Positions 1-6,531 of a DNA stretch of 12,675 bases are shown in pieces; positions within the stretch are counted from its first letter, which is position 1, and each line of letters starts with the position of its first letter. This stretch comes from Comamonas sp. lk. GTDB lineage: Bacteria > Pseudomonadota > Gammaproteobacteria > Burkholderiales > Burkholderiaceae_C. The stretch lies in contig CAMDKE010000036.1 in the NCBI GenBank assembly GCA_945901215.1, forward strand, positions 1-12,675, read 5' to 3'. The notes under the pieces are model-generated. The model was given only the letters and a program-made list of their open reading frames with translations. It searched no databases and had not been told where the DNA came from. A program made the position numbers and the translations under genes.

Positions 1-78
1 AAAAAACGCATGAAACAAATTGGTTCCGTAGAAGTGCCACAAGAGGCATTTCTGGCGATTTTGCAGGTGGAGGATTGA
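1..78 (+). CDS. lepA: Elongation factor 4 (LepA), C-terminal end only
   Basis: The first 26 codons of the window form an open frame that ends in TGA at 76-78. They encode a short basic-then-acidic tail containing KKRMKQIGSVEVPQEAF, which matches the C-terminus of LepA/EF-4, the ribosome-associated GTPase that acts on stalled or mis-translocated ribosomes. Only the last 25 residues are present, so no GTPase motif is visible. The identification rests on this tail and on lepB following directly, which is the usual order in proteobacteria. The lepA stop and the lepB start share one base (TGATG), so the two genes are probably co-transcribed and translationally coupled. Confidence 0.85.
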   Translation, partial: KKRMKQIGSVEVPQEAFLAILQVED

Positions 79-1043
79 TGCAAGCGCTCACTTCCGTGGT
101 CTTGGGGGCTTTTGTGGCCTATGCCGCCTCCTGGTATCTGGGTTGGGTCGATGGGAATTTCGCCTTGCTGCTTTTCATGGCTAGCGTGGTGACAGGTCTG
201 TATTGGTTGGCCGAGCGGTATTACTTCCTTCCCGGGCGAGTGGCCGCTGCCGACCGATTGCAGAGCGCAGACTTGCAGCGCCGCGCGGACTTGGCCAAAC
301 AAGGAATCAGCCAAGTCGATAGCAGTGTGGCCGAGACCCGGGCGCGCATCCTGGCCCAGCCCTGGTGGCTGGACTGGACCGCCGGCTTGTTTCCGGTGAT
401 TGTTTCGGTGTTTTTTCTGCGCTCTTTCATCGTTGAGCCCTTCAAAATCCCCTCGGGCTCGATGATTCCCACGTTGCTGGTTGGCGACTTGATTTTGGTC
501 AATAAGTTCCATTACGGACTGCGCTTGCCGGTGCTCAATGCGAAGATCACCGAGGGCGCGAAGCCCCAGCGCGGTGATGTGATGGTTTTTCGCTATCCGC
601 CCAGGCCCAGCCTGGACTACATCAAGCGTGTGGTTGGCCTGCCCGGTGACACCGTGGCCTATATCAACAAGCGCCTGACGATTAACGGTCAAGTGATCGA
701 GACCCAGTCTGTGCCCGAGTTTTTTGACGAAGACGCGATGCGCTACTTCAAGCAGTTTGAGGAAAAGCTGGGGGATCAGCCTCACCGCTTGCTCAACGAC
801 GAGGATCGACCGGCCTTCGTGCCCGGTAACGACCGTTTCGCGGGGGCTGATTTGTGCAATTACACCGTCGAAGGCGTGACCTGCAAAGTGCCCGAAGGCA
901 GCTACTTCATGATGGGCGACAACCGCGACAACTCGCTGGACTCACGCTACTGGGGCTTTGTGCCAGACCAAAATATCGTTGGCAAGGCGTTTTTTGTCTG
1001 GATGAACTTTGGCAGCCTCAAACGCATTGGGTCGTTCCACTAA
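78..1043 (+). CDS. lepB: Signal peptidase I
   Basis: LepB is the inner-membrane serine protease that removes signal peptides from exported proteins. It is about 321 residues, close to the 324 of E. coli LepB. Two hydrophobic segments near residues 5-45 and 100-119 would anchor it, with the catalytic part in the periplasm. The serine box IPSGSMIPT places the nucleophile at about Ser128. The DYIKRVVGLPGD box places the general-base lysine at about Lys183. A third family box, GDNRDNSLDSRYWG, lies near the C-terminus. Two cysteines shortly before it (LCN and VTCKVPEG) could form a disulfide. I chose the ATG at 78 because GGAGG at 69-73 lies upstream and the lepA stop overlaps it. A TTG at 75 is possible but sits almost on the Shine-Dalgarno. 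The rnc gene follows within a few bases. Confidence 0.97.
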   Translation: MQALTSVVLGAFVAYAASWYLGWVDGNFALLLFMASVVTGLYWLAERYYFLPGRVAAADRLQSADLQRRADLAKQGISQVDSSVAETRARILAQPWWLDWTAGLFPVIVSVFFLRSFIVEPFKIPSGSMIPTLLVGDLILVNKFHYGLRLPVLNAKITEGAKPQRGDVMVFRYPPRPSLDYIKRVVGLPGDTVAYINKRLTINGQVIETQSVPEFFDEDAMRYFKQFEEKLGDQPHRLLNDEDRPAFVPGNDRFAGADLCNYTVEGVTCKVPEGSYFMMGDNRDNSLDSRYWGFVPDQNIVGKAFFVWMNFGSLKRIGSFH

Positions 1044-1061
1044 GCCGATTTGACCCCCGAA

Positions 1062-1742
1062 ATGCACCAGTTGCAGCAGCGCCTGCAATACGAATTCAAA
1101 GATCCCACCTTGCTGGAGCGGGCGCTGACGCACCGCAGCTTTTCTATTGACCATTACGAGCGTCTGGAGTTTTTGGGTGACTCGGTGCTTAACCTAGCGG
1201 TGTCCGATCTGCTGTATTCGCGTCTCAGCGCCTTGCCCGAGGGGGATCTTTCGCGAATTCGGGCCAACCTCGTGCGCCAGGACACGCTGCACAAACTCGC
1301 GGTGGACTTGGGTCTGACCAAGGTGCTGAAGCTGGGCGAAGGCGAAATGCGCTCGGGCGGCCCCAAGCGGCCTTCAATTTTGGCTGACGCGCTCGAAGCC
1401 ATCATTGGCGCCGTTTACCTGGACGCCGGTTACACCGCAGCGCAGGCGCTGGTGCAGCGGCTGTTTCAGGCGGTGGACGTCAACCCGCAAATGGATGCCA
1501 TCGGCAAAGACCCGAAAACCCAGTTGCAAGAGTGGTTGCAAGGGCGCAAGCTCAAACTGCCCGAGTACCGCGTGGTCGCGGTGATGGGCGCGGCGCACCA
1601 GCAAAGCTTCGATGTGGCCTGTGAGATTTCCGAGCTACGCCTATCCGAGCGTGGCATCGGTGGCTCGCGCCGAGCGGCCGAGCAGGCGGCGGCTGCCGCT
1701 ATGCTGCAAACCCTAGACACCAAGGCTGACCATGACAACTAA
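1062..1742 (+). CDS. rnc: Ribonuclease III
   Basis: RNase III is an endonuclease that cuts double-stranded RNA, including the rRNA precursor stems and structured mRNAs; it acts as a dimer with Mg2+. The N-terminal catalytic domain carries the signature ERLEFLGDS (about residues 33-41, acidic residues Glu36 and Asp40). The second acidic cluster is in ILADALEAIIGAVYLDAG. A C-terminal double-stranded-RNA-binding domain runs from about DPKTQLQEWLQG to the end and includes GIGGSRRAAEQAAA. At 226 residues it has the family length. The start is uncertain: an in-frame TTG at 1050 would add four residues, and neither start has a clear Shine-Dalgarno, so coupling to lepB (stop at 1043) is likely. The 3' end overlaps era by 11 bases. 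Confidence 0.96.
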   Translation: MHQLQQRLQYEFKDPTLLERALTHRSFSIDHYERLEFLGDSVLNLAVSDLLYSRLSALPEGDLSRIRANLVRQDTLHKLAVDLGLTKVLKLGEGEMRSGGPKRPSILADALEAIIGAVYLDAGYTAAQALVQRLFQAVDVNPQMDAIGKDPKTQLQEWLQGRKLKLPEYRVVAVMGAAHQQSFDVACEISELRLSERGIGGSRRAAEQAAAAAMLQTLDTKADHDN

Positions 1743-2787
1743 AAAAACAATGCCTAAGACTCCTGCACCCCCCGCCCCAGCCAACTCAGTCGTTCCCCGC
1801 GTCGACGATGGCGCCGATTTGGAGAGCATGCTCGAAGGTCTGCTAAAGACCACGCCACGCGCAGCGCCCGGTGCCGCTGTCGCCCAGGAGGGTGAGCGCT
1901 GCGGGCTGGTGGCTATTGTGGGCAAGCCCAATGTGGGCAAGTCCACCCTGATGAACGCGCTGGTAGGTCAAAAAATCAGCATTACCTCTCGCAAGGCGCA
2001 AACCACGCGCCACCGCATCACCGGCATCCACACCCGCGGCGCCACGCAGTTTGTGTTTGTGGACACGCCAGGCTTCCAGACGCGGCACAACAACGCGCTC
2101 AACCGCTCGCTCAACAAAACCGTGCTGGGCGCGGTGGGTGATGTGGATTTGATTTTGTTCGTGGTCGAAGCCGGTATGTTCAATCAGGCCGATGCCAAAG
2201 TGCTGGCGCTTTTGAGTAAAAACGTGCCCACGCTCCTGGTGGCCAACAAGCTCGACCAGGTCAATCGCCGCGCTGACATTGCACCCTGGCTGCAAGACAT
2301 GCAACAACGCCACGCTTTTGCCGAGTTTGTGCCTATGTCGGCCAAAAATGCCAAAGACATTGAGCGCATGCTGGGCATATGCGAAAAGTACCTGCCCGAG
2401 CAAGCCTGGTGGTACGCCGAAGACGAACTGACCGACCGCAGCGAAAAGTTTTTGGCCAGCGAAACCGTGCGCGAAAAACTGTTTCGCCTGACGGGCGACG
2501 AGCTGCCGTACACGTCCACCGTGGTGATTGACAAGTTTGAAGAAGAGCCGGGCCGGGGCAAACAAAAGCGCTTGTTGCGCATTGCCGCCACCATCGTGGT
2601 GGAGCGCGATGGCCACAAGGCCATGGTGATTGGCGACAAGGGCGAGCGCATCAAGCGCATCGGCATGGAAACCCGGGTCGAGCTGGAAAAACTGCTCGAC
2701 TGCAAGGTCTTCATCGAGATGTGGGTCAAGGTGCGCTCGGGTTGGGCCGACGACGAAGCCCGCGTGCGCTCCTTCGGTTACGAGTAA
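1732..2787 (+). CDS. era: GTPase Era, with N-terminal extension
   Basis: Era is an essential GTPase that binds the 3' end of 16S rRNA and helps mature the 30S subunit. All G motifs are present: G1 GKPNVGKS (64-71), the G2 region with TTRHRITGI (91-99), G3 DTPG (111-114), G4 NKLD (172-175) and G5 SAK (203-205). The C-terminal KH domain has VIGDKGERIKRIG (299-311). E. coli Era is 301 residues; this one is 351. The excess is a Pro/Ala-rich N-terminal segment of about 50 residues before the first strand of the G domain. The ATG at 1732 is supported by AAGG at 1722-1725 and by its position inside the end of rnc, so the extension is probably translated. The stop abuts the recO start. Confidence 0.96.
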   Translation: MTTKKTMPKTPAPPAPANSVVPRVDDGADLESMLEGLLKTTPRAAPGAAVAQEGERCGLVAIVGKPNVGKSTLMNALVGQKISITSRKAQTTRHRITGIHTRGATQFVFVDTPGFQTRHNNALNRSLNKTVLGAVGDVDLILFVVEAGMFNQADAKVLALLSKNVPTLLVANKLDQVNRRADIAPWLQDMQQRHAFAEFVPMSAKNAKDIERMLGICEKYLPEQAWWYAEDELTDRSEKFLASETVREKLFRLTGDELPYTSTVVIDKFEEEPGRGKQKRLLRIAATIVVERDGHKAMVIGDKGERIKRIGMETRVELEKLLDCKVFIEMWVKVRSGWADDEARVRSFGYE

Positions 2788-3537
2788 ATGGCCACCCGGC
2801 GCATCGCAGACGAGCCCGCGTATGTGCTGCACCGCTACGACTGGAGCGAGTCCAGCCTGATCGTGGAGGTGTTCACCCGCCACCATGGGCGCATCGCCCT
2901 GGTGGCCAAGGGTGCCAAACGGCCGAGCTCCAGTTTTCGGCCGATTCTGCTGCCCATGCAGCCCTTGCACCTGGCGTTTGGTGGAGATGCCGAGATTCGC
3001 ACCCTTAAAAGCGCCGAGTGGCAGGGCGGCCACGTCATGCCCACGGGTGATGCGCTCTTGTCCGGCTACTACCTCAATGAATTGCTGCTTACGCTCTTGG
3101 CGCGTGACGACCCGCACCCTGCGCTGTTTGACGTTTACGCGCGTGTGGTCGAGGTGATTGCCAGTCAGCATGGCGAGGTCTTGCAGGCGGCGCTGCGCAG
3201 CTACGAGTTGCTTCTGCTGCGCGAAGTGGGGCTCTTGCCCCAACTTGACGTGCAAACCATGACCCTGGGCGCGCTGCAGGCTGATGTGCACTATTGCCTG
3301 GTGCCCGAAGGCGGCTTGCGCCTGGCCCATGCGGACGACCGGGCCAGTTTGACGGGCGCGCAGTGGACGGATCTGCAGGCCGTACTGGCCGACAAAGCGC
3401 CGTTTACCAGCACGCTGCGGGCGTGTGCGGAGATGAGCGCCGAGCTCAAGCCCCAGTTACGCGCGCTGCTGCACTACCATTGCGGCACCAAAACCCTGCG
3501 CACCCGGCAGATGATGATCGATATTCAGTCTCTCTGA
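2788..3537 (+). CDS. recO: DNA repair protein RecO
   Basis: RecO works with RecF and RecR to load RecA on SSB-coated single-stranded DNA and to anneal complementary strands. The 249-residue length fits the family. The N-terminal OB-fold region reads YVLHRYDWSESSLIVEVFT followed by GRIALVAKGAKRPSS, the typical opening of RecO. The C-terminal helical part ends with a TKTLRTRQMM segment, comparable to the Arg-rich end of other RecO proteins. I see no four-cysteine zinc cluster, as in E. coli RecO. The ATG immediately follows the era stop (TAAATG), so translation is likely coupled. A 54-base gap separates it from pdxJ. Confidence 0.93.
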   Translation: MATRRIADEPAYVLHRYDWSESSLIVEVFTRHHGRIALVAKGAKRPSSSFRPILLPMQPLHLAFGGDAEIRTLKSAEWQGGHVMPTGDALLSGYYLNELLLTLLARDDPHPALFDVYARVVEVIASQHGEVLQAALRSYELLLLREVGLLPQLDVQTMTLGALQADVHYCLVPEGGLRLAHADDRASLTGAQWTDLQAVLADKAPFTSTLRACAEMSAELKPQLRALLHYHCGTKTLRTRQMMIDIQSL

Positions 3538-3591
3538 CGCCCTAGATTTCAGTCCTATTTGCCGTCCTTTCTATAGGCCCGACTTGCCGCC

Positions 3592-4350
3592 ATGACCCAC
3601 CATCCGACCGCCCTGTCCGTCAACCTGAACAAAGTAGCACTGGTGCGCAACACACGCCACCTTGGCATTCCCAGCGTCACCCGTGCGGCAACTTTGTGTT
3701 TGCAGGCGGGAGCCTCGGGCATCACCGTGCATCCCCGGCCCGACGCGCGCCATATCCGCGCGGGCGATGTGAGCGATCTGGCGCAAGTCATGCAGGCCTG
3801 GCCAGACCGGGAATTCAACATCGAAGGTAACCCGTTTCACAACCTAATGGACGTAGTGGGCGCCCTGGTAGCGCGCAAGCTGCCGGTGCACCAGGTGACT
3901 TTCGTGCCCGATGGCGAAGGCCAGTTCACCAGCGACCACGGCTGGAATTTCCCCCAGGACGCCCAGCGTCTGCGCCCCTTGATCGCCCAGGCGCGTGCCT
4001 GGGGCCTGCGGGTGAGCCTGTTTATGGATGCCGAACCTGCAGCCATGGCCGGTGCCCGCGAGGTCGGAGCAAGCCGTGTGGAGCTCTATACCGAGCCTTT
4101 TGCGGCTGCCTGGGGTGGTCCAAAGCAGGCGGCAGAACTGGATAGATTTGCCCAATCTGCGCGGGCGGCGCTGCACCTGGGCTTGGGTGTTAACGCCGGC
4201 CACGACCTCAACCGCGACAACCTTGCTGCTTTTGCACGCCAGGTGCCGGGTTTGAGTGAGGTTTCGATTGGCCACGCGCTGATTGCCGACGCGTTGGAGC
4301 TAGGGTACGCGGGTGCCGTAGCTGCTTATCTGCGATGCCTGCGGCCGTGA
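3592..4350 (+). CDS. pdxJ: Pyridoxine 5'-phosphate synthase (VNxNK subtype)
   Basis: PdxJ condenses 1-deoxy-D-xylulose 5-phosphate with 3-amino-2-oxopropyl phosphate to give pyridoxine 5'-phosphate, the ring-closing step of the DXP-dependent vitamin B6 pathway. It is a TIM barrel, here 252 residues. Key residues of the family are present: His47 and Arg49 in ITVHPRPDARH, Glu78 in FNIEGN (equivalent of the E. coli catalytic Glu), His204 in VNAGHDL, and the phosphate-site IGHAL (226-230). The N-terminal motif is VNLNKVALVRNTR rather than the E. coli-type VNIDHxATLRNAR, and the region near 166 reads LYTEPF instead of IHTGCY. As I recall, Bacteroidetes PdxJ carries the same variants. The start has no obvious Shine-Dalgarno. 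The stop overlaps the probable acpS start. Confidence 0.94.
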   Translation: MTHHPTALSVNLNKVALVRNTRHLGIPSVTRAATLCLQAGASGITVHPRPDARHIRAGDVSDLAQVMQAWPDREFNIEGNPFHNLMDVVGALVARKLPVHQVTFVPDGEGQFTSDHGWNFPQDAQRLRPLIAQARAWGLRVSLFMDAEPAAMAGAREVGASRVELYTEPFAAAWGGPKQAAELDRFAQSARAALHLGLGVNAGHDLNRDNLAAFARQVPGLSEVSIGHALIADALELGYAGAVAAYLRCLRP

Positions 4351-4748
4351 TGTACGGCATTGGCACGGATATTTGCGACATTCGGCGCATTCGCGCCAGC
4401 CTGGAGCGCCACGGTGATCGCTTTGCCGAGCGGGTGTTGTCCGAGCGGGAATTGGCCACTTGGCGCGCGCGCAGTGCGCGCTGGCCCGATCGCGGCGTGC
4501 GCTACCTGGCTACGCGCTTTAGCGCCAAAGAGGCGTTTAGCAAAGCCATTGGTTTGGGGATGCGCATGCCCATGAGCTGGCGGTTGTGCGAGATCGCAAA
4601 TCTGGCCAGCGGCGCCCCGGTGGTCGTGCTCCATGGCGGCTTGAAAACATGGTTTGAAGCCAAAGGGCTTCAAGCCCAAATCACCCTGAGTGACGAGACC
4701 GATTACGCAGTCAGCTTTTGCGTGGTCGAAGTCCGCTCGCCCGCATGA
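4350..4748 (+). CDS. acpS: Holo-[acyl-carrier-protein] synthase
   Basis: AcpS transfers 4'-phosphopantetheine from coenzyme A to a serine of acyl carrier protein, activating it for fatty acid synthesis. Both signature motifs are present: GIGTDI near the N-terminus with the Mg2+-binding Asp7, and RFSAKEAFSKAIG with Glu61. From the ATG at 4350 the protein has 132 residues, close to the 126 of E. coli AcpS, and starts MYGIGTDI as most homologues do. That ATG overlaps the pdxJ stop as TGATG, which favours it. In-frame alternatives are GTG at 4347 and ATG at 4335, the latter adding five residues. None has a good Shine-Dalgarno, so coupling to pdxJ is likely. Confidence 0.94.
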   Translation: MYGIGTDICDIRRIRASLERHGDRFAERVLSERELATWRARSARWPDRGVRYLATRFSAKEAFSKAIGLGMRMPMSWRLCEIANLASGAPVVVLHGGLKTWFEAKGLQAQITLSDETDYAVSFCVVEVRSPA

Positions 4749-4789
4749 AACCGGACTAGCCCCGCTTTTTTTGAAACCACGAGTACGCC

Positions 4790-5881
4790 ATGGCATTTCA
4801 CGCGCCCTTGATCATCGACATCGCAGGCACTGCGCTCACACCGATCGACCGCCAACGCCTTCGCAGCCCGCTGGTGGGTGGCCTGATTTTGTTTTCGCGC
4901 AACTGGGAAAGTCGCCTCCAACTCACCGCGTTGTGCAAAAGCATCAAGCGCGTCCGGGCTGACCTGTTGATTTGCGTAGACCACGAGGGTGGGCGGGTGC
5001 AACGGTTCAAGACCGACGGGTTTACCCACCTGCCACCCATGCGCGCGTTGGGGGAAATGTGGCTTGCCCCAACGAAGGCTGGGCACCCAGGTGGGCCGCT
5101 GGACGCTATTCGCGCTGCCAGCGACTGTGGTTTTGTTTTGGGCTCCGAGTTGCGCGCCTGTGGCGTAGACCTGAGTTTTACGCCGGTGCTCGATCTGGAC
5201 TATGGCCAGAGCAGCGTCATCGGGGACCGGGCCTTTGCGCGCGACCCACGGGTGGTCAGCTTGCTGGCCAAAAGCCTGATGCACGGGATGCTGCAAAGTG
5301 GGCTGGGCAACTGCGGCAAGCATTTTCCCGGCCATGGATTTGTCAAAACCGACTCGCATGCGGCGGTGCCCTTGGACCGGCGCAGCCTCAAAGCGCTATT
5401 GGCGGACGACGCGGCCCCCTACGGTTGGCTGGGTAACGTGCTGCAAAGTGTGATGCCCGCGCACGTGATTTATCCTAAAGTGGACAGCCGACCGGCCGGG
5501 TTTTCTTCGATTTGGTTGCAAGACGTCTTGCGCACGCGATTGGGATTTGAGGGCGCGGTGTTTAGCGACGACCTCTCCATGGCCGGAGCGCGGGTCATTG
5601 AGGGACGAGCGGTCAGTTATACCCAAGCCGCCATCGCAGCGCTGCAGGCTGGTTGTGACTTGGTGCTGCTGTGCAACCAGTCCCTGCCACAAAGCGATGC
5701 CCGTGCGCCCTTGGACGAATTGATCGACGGCTTGTCACAGGCTCAGCTCCGGGGGCAGTGGCGCGACAGTGAGCGCAGCGAAGAGCGCCGGCGAGCGTTG
5801 CTGCCCAGCGCCTCGGCGCTTGAATGGGACGCGCTGATGGTGCTTACGGCGTATATGAAGGCTTTGGATGGCTTAATTTAA
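4790..5881 (+). CDS. nagZ: Beta-N-acetylhexosaminidase NagZ (GH3)
   Basis: NagZ is a cytoplasmic family 3 glycoside hydrolase that removes N-acetylglucosamine from anhydromuropeptides during peptidoglycan recycling; in many Gram-negatives its products help to induce AmpC beta-lactamase. The protein has 363 residues, close to the usual 340-360, and no signal peptide. The substrate-binding motif VDHEGGRVQRF is at 63-73. The flexible catalytic loop KHFPGHGFVKTDSH (177-190) carries the Asp/His pair. The nucleophile is in FSDDLSMAGA, about Asp260. The gene starts 41 bases after acpS with no strong Shine-Dalgarno and is probably the last gene of the lepA-to-nagZ operon. I find no intrinsic terminator directly after it. 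Confidence 0.95.
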   Translation: MAFHAPLIIDIAGTALTPIDRQRLRSPLVGGLILFSRNWESRLQLTALCKSIKRVRADLLICVDHEGGRVQRFKTDGFTHLPPMRALGEMWLAPTKAGHPGGPLDAIRAASDCGFVLGSELRACGVDLSFTPVLDLDYGQSSVIGDRAFARDPRVVSLLAKSLMHGMLQSGLGNCGKHFPGHGFVKTDSHAAVPLDRRSLKALLADDAAPYGWLGNVLQSVMPAHVIYPKVDSRPAGFSSIWLQDVLRTRLGFEGAVFSDDLSMAGARVIEGRAVSYTQAAIAALQAGCDLVLLCNQSLPQSDARAPLDELIDGLSQAQLRGQWRDSERSEERRRALLPSASALEWDALMVLTAYMKALDGLI

Positions 5882-5929
5882 GCCGCCCCCGACTGTGCAA
5901 ACTCCCAGCCCAACTGCGTTCGGTTCCCG

Positions 5930-5938
5930 TGCTAGGAT
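5930..5938 (+). promoter_or_regulatory. Possible extended -10 promoter for the small secreted protein
   Basis: TG at 5930-5931, one base, then TAGGAT at 5933-5938 makes an extended -10 element. Transcription would start near 5945, about 45 bases before the ATG at 5990. No clear -35 box is visible, so this is a guess. The stretch 5882-5989 otherwise holds only the gene's Shine-Dalgarno. Confidence 0.35.
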
Positions 5939-5989
5939 GGGTTGTGGCTGCCGTAACTCCGAGCTCTATTGCACTTTAGGAACCAAAAA

Positions 5990-6184
5990 ATGAAAATGAA
6001 ATCGTTGATCGCAACTATCGTATTGGCCGGCATTGGTGCCCTGTCTTTTGCCCAAAATGAGCCTGCACCAGCGGCTCCGGTCAAAGTAGAGAAACCCACC
6101 AAGAAAAATGCAAAAAAACACGCCCACAAGGTGTCGGTGAAAAAACACAAAGTGGCAAAGCATAAAAAGCAAGCTGCCATGTAA
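5990..6184 (+). CDS. Small exported Lys/His-rich protein, function unknown
   Basis: This gene encodes 64 residues. The first 21 form a clear Sec signal peptide: MKMK, a hydrophobic core (LIATIVLAGIGAL), then SFA before a likely cleavage ahead of Gln22. The predicted mature part of 43 residues starts with a Pro/Ala segment (EPAPAAP) and continues with a strongly basic tail of Lys-Lys and His-Lys pairs, 13 lysines and 4 histidines in all, with no cysteine. The start at 5990 has AGGA at 5978-5981, eight bases upstream. The gene is isolated and followed by its own terminator at 6204-6232. I do not recognise a family with certainty. The composition recalls acid-shock (Asr-like) proteins and short basic periplasmic proteins of Burkholderiales. 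Roles in acid or metal stress or in binding polyanions are possible but unproven. Confidence 0.75.
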   Translation: MKMKSLIATIVLAGIGALSFAQNEPAPAAPVKVEKPTKKNAKKHAHKVSVKKHKVAKHKKQAAM

Positions 6185-6187
6185 AGC

Positions 6188-6199
6188 GTTGGCGCCAAC
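6188..6199. repeat. 12-bp perfect palindrome
   Basis: GTTGGCGCCAAC is its own reverse complement and lies three bases after the stop of the small secreted protein, just before the terminator. It may form a short stem in the mRNA next to the terminator, or be a protein site. Nothing shows which. Confidence 0.4.
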
Positions 6200-6203
6200 A
6201 ACT

Positions 6204-6232
6204 AAGGCCTTTTTTCAAAGGCCTTTTTTCTT
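6204..6232 (+). terminator. Intrinsic terminator of the small secreted protein gene
   Basis: A perfect 9-bp stem (AAGGCCTTT / AAAGGCCTT at 6204-6212 and 6217-6225) with a TTTC loop is followed by TTTTCTT on the + strand. The minus strand has no U-run after the hairpin, so it acts for the + strand gene and not clearly for the minus-strand ORF that ends at 6239. Confidence 0.85.
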
Positions 6233-6238
6233 GAGCGA

Positions 6239-6466
6239 TTAGGGTGAGCGGTGCAAACGCGGCGCGGACAGCGCGACGATTTGGTCGGCCGTAGCCTGGT
6301 CAATGTCGCGGTAGGCGGCCATTTGCTTGTTTTTTACCAGCAGGTCGCGCAACTGTTGCACATCGCGGACGCTGGGGGCTACCTTTATTTGTGCAAGCGC
6401 GGCAGACCGGTTGCCCGATTGCACCAGGGCCGCAACTTTTGGGGCCCACGTACTGGGACGCGACAT
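6239..6466 (-). CDS. Hypothetical protein of 75 residues
   Basis: A complete minus-strand frame runs from ATG at 6466 to TAG at 6239. It starts MSRPSTWAPKVAALVQSG and ends in SAPRLHRSP. The composition is that of a soluble, mostly helical protein, rich in Ala, Val, Gln and Asp, with no signal peptide, membrane segment or cysteine. I do not recognise a family. In favour of a real gene: the natural protein-like composition, a GAAAGA element just upstream of the ATG on the minus strand, and a fit exactly between the terminator of one gene and the upstream region of the patatin gene, which it faces divergently. Against: it is short, and the opposite strand is also open for 76 codons. Confidence 0.5.
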   Translation of the reverse strand: MSRPSTWAPKVAALVQSGNRSAALAQIKVAPSVRDVQQLRDLLVKNKQMAAYRDIDQATADQIVALSAPRLHRSP

Positions 6467-6531
6467 GGAATCTTTCGTTGAACGATAAAAAAACGCAATT
6501 CATTCTGACACACCGCTCGTGAGGGAACATC

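Noticed and set aside
1843..3330. A 495-codon open frame on the minus strand opposite era and recO
   Set aside because: It is antisense to two genes with clear motifs, and its translation is rich in His, Gln, Ala and Gly without domains. It is the usual shadow of biased codon use in GC-rich DNA.
4467..4481. GCGCGC-AGT-GCGCGC inverted repeat inside acpS
   Set aside because: It encodes an Arg/Ala-rich stretch of AcpS in high-GC sequence. Such repeats arise by chance and no gene end is nearby.
4703..5359. A 218-codon minus-strand frame opposite nagZ
   Set aside because: It overlaps a well-supported gene and shows no recognisable motif or start signal.
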